Positions 36,101 to 45,725 are shown, numbered from the stretch's first letter. The stretch is DNA of 64,000 nucleotides from Maylandia zebra (GCF_041146795.1 NC_135187.1:5281556-5345555); one strand, 5' to 3'. Program-made: numbers and translations. The notes: generated by a model not told the origin, from the letters alone.

Positions 36101-39100
36101 CAGACGCAACAACATTGTCATCCCCTATGTAGCCGGTGTATCAGAAAAACTCAGGAGAGTTTTCTCCAAGCATGACATCCCGGTGCATTTCAGACCCAGC
36201 AACACGCTCAGACAAAAACTGGTTCACCCGAAAGATAAAACGCCAAAACATAGACTTAACAATGTGGTGTATGCTGTACAGTGCAGCGAGGAATGCCCAG
36301 ACCTCTACATTGGAGAGACCAAACAGCCACTTCACAAGCGCATGGCACAACATAGAAGAGCCACCTCCACAGGACAAGACTCAGCTGTCCATCTGCATCT
36401 TAAGGATAAAGGACACTCTTTCGAGGATGCCAATGTTCACATTTTGGACAGAGAGGAGAGATGGTTTGAAAGAGTAAGTAAGTAAGTAAGTAAGTAAAAT
36501 TTATTTATATGGCGCTTTTCACAGATAAAAATCACAAAGTGCTTTACAACACAGAAAATGGGAATATAAAAACAATATAACAGTAAATAAAACAATGTAA
36601 AACAATAAAACTATAAAAACAGCATAAGAAGAAATTAATCAAATGCTTTTCTAAATAAAAATGTCTTCAGCTGTTTCTTAAAAGAATCAATGGAGTCCGT
36701 GCAGCGAAGAGACAGTGGGAGAGAATTCCACAACCGTGGTGCCACAGTCTGAAAGGCCCGATCACCACGAGTTTTAAAACGAGTGCGTGGTACCACCAGC
36801 AGTCTCTGATCTAATGACCTTAAAGCCCGAGAAGATGTATGTGATTTCAGCAGGTCAGATAAATATTGAGGAGCCTGACCATGCAGGGCCCTAAAGGTTA
36901 GAACTAAAATTTTAAACTGAAACCTAAAATTTACAGGCAACCAGTGAAGGGAGGCCAAGACTGGAGTGATATGCAATCTTCTCTTGGTGCCTGTTAAGAG
37001 ACGTGCTGCAGCATTCTGCACAGTCTGAAGACGATTTAAGGCTGATTTGTTAAAACAAGTAAAAAGGCCATTACAATAGTCTAAACGAGAAGAAATAAAA
37101 GCATGAATAATCATCTCAAGTTCAAGCTTTGATACCATTAGTCTGAGTTTAGAAATATTCCGTAAATGATAAAAACAGTTTCGGACTAGCTGCTTAGAAT
37201 GCTGCTCGAGCGACATCGAGCTGTCAAATAAGACACCGAGATTTCTAAGGCTTGATTTTACGTAAGGGTCTAAGAAGCTGATATGCTGTCTAATTTCTGG
37301 GACCATATGGTCTGGAGCAATAATTAGAGTTTCTGTTTTATCAGAGTTTAGTTGGAGAAAATTGTCATATAACCATTTGTTGATTTCTGTCAGACAATTA
37401 CTTAAATTAGACAATTTATAAAACTGAGACATTTTGAAGGAACAGTATAGTTGGATGTCGTCAGCATAGAGATGATAGGAGATATATTTATAGCGCTTAA
37501 TAATTTGGCCTAGAGGAAATACATAAAGTAAAAAGAGAATTGGACCCAGGACAGATCCCTGAGGTACCCCACACGGCAAAACTGTTGATTCTGATGTGAC
37601 ATGATTCATGCAAACAGTAAAAGATCTCTCAGACAGATATGATATAAACCATTTTAAAACAACACCAGTAATCCCAAACAAGTTCTCGAGTCTGTTTATC
37701 ATGAGAAGTGAAAGAAGCCATCTATGTCCACTGTGAGCGACCATCTTTGAACAGAGGCGGTGGTTTACGACACCAACTCTCTGCCATCTATAATCCAGTT
37801 TTGAGATCCCTTCCCAGACGCCTGGGCCATCTGATCTCAGGAATTCACATGATAAGGTGGGGCCAGGTTTCACAATGAACTCACCGGAAACTCTGGCTGA
37901 TTGGGACCCACACCCAGTTTCACACCTTGGCTCAGGCGATTAGAGGATCATCAGGGGGTCCTTTTGTCCCTCTGTGGGGGGATACTCCCACTAGGTTTAT
38001 ATCTGGGACTCCACCATTTGACCTTAGAACTGAAGAAGCTTCTCGGATGAGAGGTGAAACGTATTCAAGTAACTTAAAGAAGTCCAGACGCTTTTCTTTG
38101 CAAGCTCCTTTGACTACGATGACCTGGATGACTGAGAACCTTCACAGACAGGTCACAGAAATGTTTCTGTGTTTCTTTGGTTTACAAAAGCAAGGGCAAA
38201 GAAGCCTAAAACGCAGTTGTTAAAAATTGTTGTTATTATGCAAGTTAAAAAAAATGTCAAAGTTCAAAGCATAGGAGAGGAGGAGGGATGAGACAGGTTT
38301 GTCTCTTCTTCTGACAATTGTCACTTTTCTTTTTTTTTACCTTTGATCCTTTTTCATCCTTTTTTTTTGCAGCACCTGTGTGGACTTTGCTAAGTTACTG
38401 TCACGGTTCTGGGTCCGTTGGACCCAGTATTTTGAGTTTATTATATTTCGGTTTAATTCTGCTTCATGGATTGTTTTCTTGTTCTCGTAGTGATGATGAT
38501 GATTATTAGTTTCTGTTTATCCGTGCTTAAGGATTTGTTCTCAGTTATATCTCACGCTTAGTTTAGTTCAGGTTCCATGTGTCATTCTCTGTCTGTCTGT
38601 CTCTCAGTGTAAAGTCTGCATGCTTGTTTAGTAATTCATGCTTCCTGTTTTATTGCCAAAGTCTTTGTCTTATGTTAGTGTGTGCAGCTTGGTTCCCCCC
38701 GTCTCGTTAACCCTGATCTCTCCCAGCTGTGTCTCACTCCTGTTGCCCATTCGCTGATTACCACCCTGTGTATATTAGCCCTGTGTTTTCCTGTGCTCGG
38801 TGTCGCGTCGTACCATCAGATTATGCCTGTGTGTTTCTGGTCTCCATATTCCGTGTTCACTTCATGTTTTGTTTTCATACCAGCAATAAAGCTGAGGTTT
38901 TTTGAGTTTCAAGTTAGTGTCTGAGTCCTGCGTTTGGATCCTCCTCTCCGCCTGCCCGCACACAGAGCCCTGACAGTTACACTGCTTGTTCTTATCAATT
39001 TTCAAAGCTCATGTTTTATTAGTTCACTTCTCTTTAGTGTTTGGGTTTTAATCCTCTCTGCTTTGAATCTCTGCTCGTGCAAATAACCAATTATATATTA

Positions 39101-39577
39101 TGAATGTACAAGTGTGTAGAAAAAAGGATAAAGCTGCTATAGCAGGTATCCATGGATTTAATGTATAACTATAAAGGTGCATGGTATCATATTTTTTTAC
39201 ATTTTTGAGCAAAACGTGAACTTTTCAACTTTGCACTCAAATTTACCAAAATTAAATTGTAAATCTTTGCATTCCTCTGTATTGAAGGCAGTTGGAAACA
39301 CTGGTGAGCTCATCTTTCTCTTCTTATTCCCAGTGCAGAAGGTGGTCACCTGGACTTGTTTATTTTTCATTACTTTGCTAGCAGGACTGATTAGGAAATT
39401 TTGAGTTTTTTCTGTCATTTATAAATCTTGTTTGAAGATGTTACTGATGAAAATGTTGAACTGCAATTATCAATAAAATGTTGTTGCAGCTTAGCTTTGT
39501 GTGATTCCAGCCTTTAGAGTTACCTTCTGAATCAGTAAATAAAACTCAGCCTAAATATTCTGCTTTTAAAAATGATG

Positions 39578-39619
<42 letters not shown>

Positions 39620-41710
39620 TAAAATAAACAAAGTGATTCTATGGAACTGTGACTTGTGCGATTCTACCTGTCCTGTGCAGGGATCTTTTCCCATTGTCCA
39701 CATACATCTTCAGCCACTCTGCACAGATCTTAGTGAGAAAGTCTTTGTTCTTTATTATTCTGCTCCGATCAGCATCCCATTTCAGTTTGATCATGTCAGC
39801 CTCTGGTTTCAGTGCGATCCACGTCAGTGTCTTCATGTCAAATTCAAGAAAGCCTTCTCCGTTATAGCCATACTTCAACACTCCGTTCACACTGTCAGTG
39901 TTTTCATCCCATTCACATCCACTTATCCTCTGTATGACGTGGACACCTGAGAGAAAAATAACAGAGATGGCAAAGGACGATGAAGAGTGTAAACTGTGTG
40001 CGGTTATTTTCAGAGGTTTATGTAATGTTCCTGATTCAGGCCTTGAACATAACTCTGAGTCTGTCAGTGTTTTAATAATAACGTAATGCGTTTTATATTA
40101 TTCAAGTGTCAAAAACTGATTCAATGCAGGAGTCATCTGATAAATATTTCATCTCTTGCAAACAATAAAAAGCAGAAAAACGTAGTATATCCAAAAACGA
40201 ACCTAGTTATTTTTAATAGATAAAGTATTGCAAAATGCACATTTTAAACCACTCAGTTTTGATCAAGTCTATGATTTATCAGGATTTGAGATCAGGCGTA
40301 ACAGAAAATACTGCACCTCCACTTTGGTTGAAACGCTGCTTCCATCTAAAAATGTGGCCTCTGAAGACATTTGGCTGATCCTCGAAACACTTCTGAGTGT
40401 ACCACTCCAGCTGCTCAGGATTAGTTTGTAATATTTTCTTTGCCCAGTCCAGTTGTGGTTTTAATGTCTTATTGCTGCTGTCACAATAACCTGTCTGAAT
40501 GCCGTCAAACACCATTACACCAATAAACTCCGGAACATTTGGGAGTCCAGAAGATCCACAGACAAAATACTTCAGTGAGTGTTTCACTGCAGGACAAACA
40601 GTGTTTATAATATTAAGGAATTAAGCACAAAATATACAAACATCATCAGAAATATGATGCATTCATTATGACCAAGCTATAGGAGTATTCTCATTGACAG
40701 CGATACTGTGTAACCTTTATTTTGATAAAAACATGTGGGCACAGGACCAGTATCGCTGATCTGCTTTGCACGTGTCAACATCAGCATCTATCCAAAGTAA
40801 ACGAATTAGAAACTTTGTTGTAAAGCTGCTTTAATAAGCTATTTCTGACATGAAACTTTCAATAATATATTCTAAATATGTACTTTTAAAGCTGTGTACG
40901 CCAAAACGTTTTTAAACACTTATGGAAAACTGGAACTAAAACTCAGTTCTGGTGTTGTGCCAAAAATCGCTTGATGCGAAAAACTGATTTCCAATGTTTC
41001 CGTGTGCTTTTTAAATGTGTAATATCTTTACGTTCGTTGGTAAATAGACTTCGGTGAACAGGGTTTACAAAGGGGTTACTTATAAAATATATGAAATGAT
41101 CAGTTTTTTAATTACCGTGTACAATTGTCCTTACATTATAACCAACCCGGTCCTTTTTGTCCACTTAAAATATTTTTACGGAATTATTGTTATATTTCTG
41201 CTGTCTTGGACAGATTACTCTTAAAAAGACATTTTTAATGTCAACGAGATTTTTTTAACTGCATAAATAAAGGCTATATAAAAGTCACTGCCAAAAACTG
41301 ATTGCGGCTTCTACTTTCTTACGGGAATATTGTCTGTGCCTCAAGATGACTTGATATCATTCATGAGGGATACATTTGTTTCACATGGTATAGAGCAACA
41401 CGATATTTATAGTAATTTAAATACGGACAATCAGTTTTTGGCAGGCGATCACTTTTTGGCACAACACCGGGATAAAAACTTCAGGTTTGTCCGAGTTCAC
41501 TAAAGTAGCTCTCTTTCTACCTGTCTAAATCACAATGTTAACTTGGAGCAGGTTATGGTCAGAATTTCAGAAGCGCGATGTGTTTACAGAATTCGCTGCA
41601 AGTTTTAAACGCAAGATCCTCTGCTGAGGAAATATGTGATTTTGTTAAAATCGCCGTTTCTTACCTGCCAATAAATCACAGCATAAATGAAGCAACAAAA
41701 GTATCTTCAT
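21176..41710 (-). CDS. MHC class I heavy chain, U lineage (gene 2), 365 aa, transposon-expanded introns
   Basis: Exons on the minus strand: leader 41710-41665 (MKILLLLHLCCDLLAG), alpha1 40586-40317, alpha2 39946-39668, alpha3 34435-34106, transmembrane 21574-21473, tail 21354-21331 and last 21222-21176. All are GT-AG with the class I phase-1 pattern, summing to 1098 nt with no internal stop. Alpha1 reads VKHSLKYFVCGSSG; alpha2 carries SGCEWDEN and KICAEWL; alpha3 reads SSPVSCYAAGFYLDKAVMFW. The membrane helix is IIPAVVVFVLIIIAAAGFAV, followed by YKKKKG, and the tail ends NNAEQIQLNQVK. The alpha3 exon is 27 nt longer at its 3' end than in gene 1. Anchor positions by eye: K146, W147, W167 and Y171 kept; T143 is Ile and Y159 is Phe. 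The alpha2-alpha3 intron holds a Penelope-like element, a LINE and a solo LTR; the alpha3-TM intron holds a Gypsy element and more. Whether such long introns are spliced well cannot be told here. Confidence 0.9.
21773..21965 (-). mobile_element. Fish tRNA-derived SINE, 3' part
   Basis: AAATGGCCTGCATTTGTATA, AGCGCTTTACTCAGTCCCTA, GGACCCCAAAGCGCTTTACA, then CCTGGGGCGCACTGACAGAAG. This is the reverse complement of the 3' portion of the SINE seen whole at 52674-52985. The tRNA head is absent. It lies in the alpha3-TM intron of class I gene 2. Confidence 0.75.
21966..22545. other. Intronic, nothing recognised
   Basis: AT-rich and T-rich sequence between the SINE fragment and the Penelope-like fragment, within an intron of class I gene 2. 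Confidence 0.4.
22559..22994 (-). mobile_element. Penelope-like element, 3' fragment with 13-bp target duplication
   Basis: The left end is the reverse complement of the 3' end of the element at 34962-38149 (TGTCTGTGAAGGTTCTCAGTC, then the AAGCGTCTGGACTTCTTTAAG terminal repeat). The minus-strand frame further in reads RPFLNRGGGLRHQLSAIYNP, the conserved region after the GIY-YIG domain. Flanks carry a 13-bp direct repeat, TTTATTGAACCTT, at 22546-22558 and 22995-23007. The 5' and central parts are missing. Confidence 0.9.
23139..23392 (+). mobile_element. tRNA-derived SINE, diverged
   Basis: GCAGCTGTGGCTCATGGGGC carries an A-box-like stretch and GGTGGTTCGATCC a B-box. TGGGCAAGATACT and a 3' end AAAGCACTATATAAGAATCA follow. 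This is a diverged relative of the SINE at 52674, in the same strand orientation. Confidence 0.75.
23510..23935 (+). mobile_element. Degraded DNA transposon fragment (Tc1/IS630-like transposase remnant)
   Basis: GGTCTGGGGAGGCATATCCATG, then TCCTGGTGTATGACAATGCC (LVYDNA) and ACTGACTGGCTCCATGCTCACC resemble a fish transposase gene of the DDE/IS630 type. Frames are broken and no ends are recognised. Family assignment is from memory and weak. Confidence 0.4.
23997..25576 (-). repeat. 3' LTR of the Gypsy element
   Basis: 1580 bp. A minus-strand AATAAA (plus TTTATTGCC at about 24131) lies about 135 bp from its downstream end, as expected for the R/U5 side. Confidence 0.95.
25577..30293 (-). CDS. 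Gypsy Pol polyprotein (fossil element part)
   Basis: Long open frame; the stretch starting at Met 30135 is 1535 aa and the frame is open up to the end of gag. Domains in order: aspartic protease (LLDTGSQVTTVS), reverse transcriptase (FNRMPQGITNAPSTFQRLM and VLVFIDDIIVFSS), RNase H (VLHTDASTSGLGAALYQ, VLTDNNPLTYVL), and integrase with an HHCC zinc finger (HDDMGHMGLER, CGRCVRRK) and a DDE core (LLSDQGRDFES, SPYHPRGNPVERFNRTL). The PR-RT-RH-INT order places it in Ty3/Gypsy. The 3' end of the frame runs a short way into the LTR. Confidence 0.95.
30294..31991 (-). CDS. Gypsy Gag polyprotein, PNMA-like (fossil element part)
   Basis: 565 aa. The N-terminal region reads NSVLVGGLTGDEVDNEVIDY and ends in NTAIVEFQSGE, resembling the RRM-like N-terminal fold of PNMA/ZCCHC12-type proteins. 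The middle holds a PNMA-like capsid region (YLSLLDSAYGTVDDGDELFA, GEKPSAYLQRLQ, PPSFPELLLMLRTEEDRQAA). Near the end is a CCHC knuckle, CFRCGEDGHIAPSC. This relates the element to the Gypsy lineage from which vertebrate PNMA genes were domesticated. Confidence 0.9.
   Translation of the reverse strand: MDVIQSEGVKVPNSVLVGGLTGDEVDNEVIDYLGQFGSIGRVIKVTSTEAQFKNTAIVEFQSGEPVQFLKDSLPCKRQSRNPSVVHHIQLLSALYAADRGSCLTHSYLTELKGLAKLSGADFEKVLLDELARMKKSTESDPAVGPNVTVPNQNLQLTSDTDQDEPAIIEHQSSLKLGSDLTHLPEHDSHSSSPSVEVTPSHRKTTIYLPPEQLTTPEVQRVVVEHVIKNNEMPSQGHAKLRPFSGKTPCSTFEADYDTWRNNVEFHLIDCTISDKHMVRKIVESLLPPAANIVKHLGHNASPHDYLSLLDSAYGTVDDGDELFAKFLSTNQNSGEKPSAYLQRLQITLSKVIKRGGITTNDSDRQLLKQFCRGCWNNSLITTLQLEQKKDKPPSFPELLLMLRTEEDRQAAKSSRMKQHLGISKPKAHLNSLEVGEYVTDDTDVSAVNDRLVPFDAHKLERKLAKLQAQVASLKASAIDSSSQNSDKPNKKTKPKFKILPKEKSDPSETKPTKKPRPWYCFRCGEDGHIAPSCSNEPNPELVEMKRKEFNQKLQVWEEQNMSALN
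32098..32115 (-). promoter_or_regulatory. Primer-binding site complementary to tRNA-Arg(ACG)
   Basis: Minus-strand TGGCGAGCCAGCCAGGAG is complementary to the 3' end of vertebrate tRNA-Arg(ACG), ...CTCCTGGCTGGCTCG plus CCA. It starts 7 bases inside the 5' LTR boundary. The tRNA sequence is recalled from memory. Confidence 0.75.
32123..33702 (-). repeat. 5' LTR of the Gypsy element
   Basis: 1580 bp, matching the other LTR everywhere I compared, including the translated stretches shared at a constant 8126-bp offset. Confidence 0.95.
33703..34105. other. Intronic, nothing recognised
   Basis: AT-rich intron sequence between the Gypsy element and the alpha3 exon of class I gene 2. Confidence 0.4.
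35409..36474 (+). pseudogene. Penelope-like reverse transcriptase with GIY-YIG endonuclease (partial)
   Basis: An open stretch of about 355 aa. The RT active-site motif is YVDD (in HWYRYVDDTWV), preceded by GCAMGSPVSPIVANLYME. The C-terminal GIY-YIG-type nuclease shows VVYAVQCSEECPDLYIGETK and the conserved Arg in LHKRMAQHRRA. The RT N-terminus lies upstream (35170-35400) in another frame. The LINE insertion cuts off the C-terminus. Confidence 0.9.
36475..37703 (-). mobile_element. 5'-truncated LINE (CR1/L2-type, jockey superfamily) inside the Penelope-like element
   Basis: The minus-strand ORF covers the C-terminal half of a non-LTR RT: VLPCGVPQGSVLGPILFLLY, the YADD box (SYHLYADDIQLYCSF), QLNSDKTETLIIAP, then ASLHWLPVNFRFQFKILVLTF and WNSLPLSLRCTDSIDSFKKQ. 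It ends in a (CTTA)n tail, seen as (TAAG)n at 36475-36498 on plus. The 5' end stops within the RT domain. No clear target duplication is seen, which fits CR1/L2-type insertion. The Penelope-like sequence continues on both sides. Confidence 0.92.
38399..38975 (+). mobile_element. Solo LTR, 577 bp, TSD GTTAC
   Basis: Begins TGTCACGG and ends CCCTGACA, with a perfect 5-bp duplication GTTAC at 38394-38398 and 38976-38980. AATAAA at about 38885 near the 3' end gives a plus orientation. No internal retroviral or Gypsy genes are present. It lies in the alpha2-alpha3 intron of class I gene 2, antisense to that gene. Gypsy versus ERV origin is not decided. Confidence 0.85.
38981..39667. other. Intronic, with (AAT)n microsatellite
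   Basis: Holds an (ATA/AAT)n run at about 39580-39620. No other feature is recognised. Confidence 0.5.
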
Positions 41711-42195
41711 CTTTCCTTTATCCTTAATTTTAGAACGATCATTGCTCATGTTGCAGAAGTATAAACCGGAAATAAGTCCTTATTTAAACTTCTGCAGAGA
41801 TTATGAAAACAGCCGATGCCGTCGCCAGCTTGTACCTGTACCAGCTTGTACCTGTACCAGCCTGTCTGCCGAAACCACTCCCAAAACACGAGCAGGCGAA
41901 GGGAGAAATGGTAGCGATAAGGAAGCCGGAAATGCATAAAAGGACACAGTAGGCCTCTTGTGCAACTTACTATGATTCCTATAATAATATACTAATAATA
42001 ATTAAAATAATTTCTTTATATCATTTATTCATTGCTATTCTGTTTTCCTCCCTGTAGTAGTGTTATCTGTGCACGCAGTCTTTTCTGCCCTTTTTAATCG
42101 CTTGATGTAGCAATGGACAGTTTTTAGTTGATAAATAAAGGTTTAATTTTTTTAAAGTACTCAGGACTCAATCACAGCCACTGTGAGCATTTCCT

Positions 42196-42230
<35 letters not shown>

Positions 42231-42600
42231 AACTCTCTTGATGACAAGAGCCTTAACGTAAGAGCATATGAACTCATTTATGGTACAAAAAATAGAAAAT
42301 AAAGTCTCAGATAGTTAAAGAGTTAATAAAAAAAAACATTTGGAAAATTACAGCAGACAAAGAAGATAAAGGAAATATGTTGCAACAGAATTTAAAAATT
42401 AATATTAATCGAGAATGTTATGTCTTGAATGTTGTCTGGTGCTTTCCTATAGACATTATCTAAGTATTCTTTGCTATTTGAGTGAATTAAAGTGTCTTTT
42501 TCTCACTGGATCAGAACACACATCCATCGTTGAAACAGTATTATCTTTACTCCAAAAAAAGATTACAAAATATTACACAAAAGTTGTGTTCCGAAAAGCA
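41711..42600. other. Upstream region of class I gene 2
   Basis: Minus-strand promoter area. TTTAAATAAGG (about 41780) is a possible TATA-like element. A 16-bp unit with GGTACAGGTACAAGCT repeats twice at about 41826-41866. No ISRE or SXY match like that of gene 1 is seen here. A poly-A run of about 30 bases lies at 42199-42228. No gene is seen. Confidence 0.4.
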
Positions 42601-43333
42601 AGAAGCACTTAGTACCTCAGTGCAAAATCAGAGCACCTGAAGGTGCTTTAGGTAAAAGCTCTACAATAATACAGAGAAAACCAACAGTCAGACACCCCCC
42701 TATGACCAAGCACTTGGTGACAGTAGGATAAAATGAAGGAAAACTTGAATTCACTTTACACTTTACAGCAGGAACAGCCATAACAACCGATATGGAAAAA
42801 AAAAAAAAAGTCTCAGCGCAATAATAAACAATAATAATAATAACAAAAAACAAATTTCAGTGATTGCTTTCAGACATGCCCACCCAAAGGAGAAAGAGAT
42901 TATTCACTTGGCATTTGATGTGCATTAAAGTGGACATAAAACACTACCTAGCCTAATTTACACCACGGAGCCTTGTCCCCCCAAAAATGTCACAAATTTA
43001 ATACTTTCTGTGAGGCTGTGATTTAAAATACAATTTTTAGAGCATGGGCAGTGCCATCTTGTTAGAAAACAGAATATGACATTACTAGGTTGGCTGGTTG
43101 CTGATAGTAGTCCTACATTAGTCCAATAACTATGTTGTTGACTGCCCTGTAGACATCATTTGGGTTGAGATCTGGATTTTGAACACTGTAGTACTTTTGT
43201 GTTTCAGGTATTCTTTTGTTGATTTGTTGTAGCTCTTCTGAACTTCAGGATCATTGGAAGAAACTTAAATTTTAGTCAGTGCTGTCTGACTCTTTCCTAC
43301 CACTACAAGACTGCCGTGTTTCAACCCTGAGCT
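42601..43333 (-). other. 3' flank of the GPCR gene
   Basis: No exon is recognised. A short minus-strand hydrophobic ORF at 42617-42853 has no family features and lies in AT-rich, simple-sequence DNA. Confidence 0.4.
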
Positions 43334-44999
43334 TTAATCCAAAGAGCGATCAGTGGAGTGAGTCATCTGGCCGTCTATGTCATCTGCCAGGCCTCTTTTA
43401 TAAATTCTTATCAGACTCTGTCTAAATCCCTCACTGACTTTTAGCCCCATGCAGAAGTATAACAGTGGGTTCACACAGCTGTTGAAGTAGGCAATACCCT
43501 TTGCTACAGGGAACCAGATTTTGAACAGAGCGTATTTACTGTCCACCATCTTCACCAGTAAGAGGCAGTGGTAAGGCGCCCAGCACAGGAAGAAGGCAAT
43601 GACCAAACATGCTAGTATACGTAGAGGGCGGGTCTTCCCTGACAGGCGGGTGCGTCGGATTCCCACAGCGGCCAAGATATAACAGACCAGAATCACCATA
43701 AAGGGAATTATGAAGCCACACAGGAAGCGGATGGAGTAGAGAGCAACTTTGGTGCTGTTGTACCCTTCTGCGTTCTCTTTTGGATGAAGAGAGCACATAC
43801 TCAGGTTCTTCTTGCACAGATAGACTTGGCGATGGATGAAGTAAGGAATGCTGAAAAGGATGGCTGCTATCCAGATACAGACTGCCACCACCCTCGCTGC
43901 CCACAGGGTGCGACGACGCTTTGTGAAGACGGGCTGCCAGATGCAGAGCACTCGATCCAGACTGATCACAGCCAGCAGGAAGACAGAGCAGAACATGTTG
44001 GTGTATTTGAAGAAGGCATCGAACTTGCAGACGAAGAGGCCGAAAGGCCAGTGCTCAAGGAAGAGCTTCTTAGTGAGAGAAAAAACTCGTGTGAAGCAGA
44101 AGATCAGGTCTGCTATCGCCAGATTCACCAGCCACACGTTGGTGACCTTTGGCTGTGGATGAAGAAGAAGATAAAACACGATGGAAAAGTGAAGAAAGGA
44201 AAAACAAAAATGAAAGGTAATATTTACATGAAACAGTAACCAGAATGGGATTTTATCAGCTATTATGAGGTCCTATTTATATAAATGTTGCTACTAAACA
44301 TAATCCTCTACCTTATTTCAGGCTCAGTCGTCTTAAACTAGTCCAAACGCTAAACAAGTGCCTTTTGTACATAAACTTAACTTAACTTGATAAACTTAAT
44401 CACATCGCTCTTGAAATAGAAACAGAAATTAAGTTCAAAACAGTCTTCTAATTTATGTGTCACACTTCAGAGTGTGGGGAGTTTTGTTGGTATTTCACCT
44501 TGGAAACACCATCCATTACTAATTCTGTTCATCTGTGTGAAATGAATGTGGTGATAACCACATCCCAGTAGGTGAAAGAGGTTTATATTTATATGCATTG
44601 CTCACTCAACACACACACACCATAGCTATCACATCCCAGGCATATGTTGTGAAACCACCTACACCTATCTCCTACACCAGTAAAGGTCACAGTTTCTTAA
44701 CCCCAAGTTTATTTACTGTCTTTACAGTAGAAAATAAATATGACCCCACAGACTTCACTAAACAGATTACTAACAAGCTCAGAAGGTATTTGAAAGGTAT
44801 TATCCACTGAAGTATTCACCTTAAATTTGAATCCAGCCACCCAGATGACCATAGAGTTTCCTGTGATGCCAAGTACAACAGTCAGTGCATAGAGAATGAT
44901 ACTGACATTGTCCATAATGGCACTGATGCCCACCATAGTTTCCTGGCCATCTTTAGAAGGCTTGACTGTGTTGGTGGGCAGAGAGTCATTGGGAAACAT
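43334..44999 (-). CDS. Chemoattractant-type GPCR, FPR/CMKLR1-like, 332 aa
   Basis: Two coding exons: 44999-44820 (60 codons) and 44152-43334 (272 codons plus stop), joined phase 0 at GT-AG. Exon 1 encodes an N-terminus with an N-glycosylation site (MFPNDS) and TM1 ending AGFKFK. Exon 2 starts PKVTNVWLVNLAIADLIFCF (TM2) and carries the remaining six segments. Class A hallmarks: the TM3 box LDRVLCIWQPVF in place of DRY, TM6 FFLCWAPYH, TM7 NSCVNPLLYF, and Cys in ECL1/ECL2. The LDRxxCxxxPVxxxxxRT and SGKTRPLRIL patterns match formyl-peptide/chemerin receptors, so a Gi-coupled leukocyte receptor is likely. The ligand cannot be inferred. It is an unrelated gene sitting between class I gene 2 and the class I pseudogene. 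Confidence 0.9.
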
Positions 45000-45404
45000 G
45001 GCGGGGCTGAGAAAGAGAGAACAGGAAAACTGACAAAATGTTACTCATCCATGTATTTCCTCAACTAACTGACAGAGAGGAAAAAAAGATAATATTACTT
45101 TACTTGACTTAATTCTTGGACTCTGCTAGAGTAGCTGTGCATGATTCACAGTTTTTAAAAAGTCCCTGTTCATGATGATAGTTGCCCACTTCCTTGGGTT
45201 CATCCTCAGTGTGGAATAAGTACATTTACCTTTTAGCTACCTTTCCTCTGATTGGCTGGTCCACACAAAAAGGTTTGGACAAGTGGGTGGGACTAAAGTA
45301 CTTATATTCAGAGCTGCATGCATGAGGTGAACACATTTACATCCGGTCTCACTGATATCATACAAATACAAGAATGGAGAAGCTGTCTGAAATAGAGTCA
45401 GACA

Positions 45405-45480
45405 GCTTATCCTATTCTTACAACTTGATCTCTATTGTCAACATACAGAAAGTACTGTTTAACAATTTAAACAGTCGGAA
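45405..45480 (+). repeat. Duplicated block A, copy 1
   Basis: ATTCTTACAACTTGATCTCT, ATTGTCAACATACAGAAAGT and ACTGTTTAACAATTTAA recur at about 48005-48063 with one visible substitution, in the same orientation. Confidence 0.85.
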
Positions 45481-45609
45481 GCTTGTTAAAACAATTTCAT
45501 ATTGTGTTTGACATTTGTCAGTTTTTAGTGTCTTCCTTTTTTAGAGTAAGCTGTTTGTTCACTTCCTGTAATTTTCTTATGCATCGTTTTCTTTGTGACT
45601 TTCTTGCCG

Positions 45610-45725
45610 CAGATAATTTATCCAATTCACAAGGTTTAAAAGAAAGGTACAATTGGATATCATCTGCATACAGATGATAGGAAATGATAATAAGGCCTAA
45701 TGGAAGGACATATAATGAGACAGAC
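45610..45725 (-). mobile_element. LINE RT scrap (CR1/L2-type)
   Basis: TACAATTGGATATCATCTGC, ATACAGATGATAGGAAATGA and TAAGGCCTAATGGAAG parallel 37446-37515 of the nested LINE, the region encoding its YADD box. It is degraded. Confidence 0.65.

Larger units (their letters stand above)
34962..38149 (+). mobile_element. Penelope-like element with inverted terminal repeats and nested LINE
   Basis: Bounded by a 14-bp target duplication, AGGTCACAGAAATG, at 34948-34961 and 38150-38163. Terminal repeats of about 125 bp (34962-35087 and about 37985-38104) are in inverted orientation. The coding part reads plus: PKIHKEALSLRPIVSS, then reverse transcriptase (YRQKHGCAMGSPVSPIVANL, HWYRYVDDTWV), then a GIY-YIG endonuclease (CPDLYIGETKQPLHKRMAQH). 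After the LINE, the Penelope-like sequence resumes (EAIYVHCERPSLNRGGGL) at about 37710. The 5' part of the ORF is missing and the frame is interrupted, so the copy is dead. It lies in the alpha2-alpha3 intron of class I gene 2. Confidence 0.93.

Noticed and set aside
42617-42853. Small membrane-protein ORF
   Set aside because: Low-complexity AT-rich sequence with no family features or gene context.
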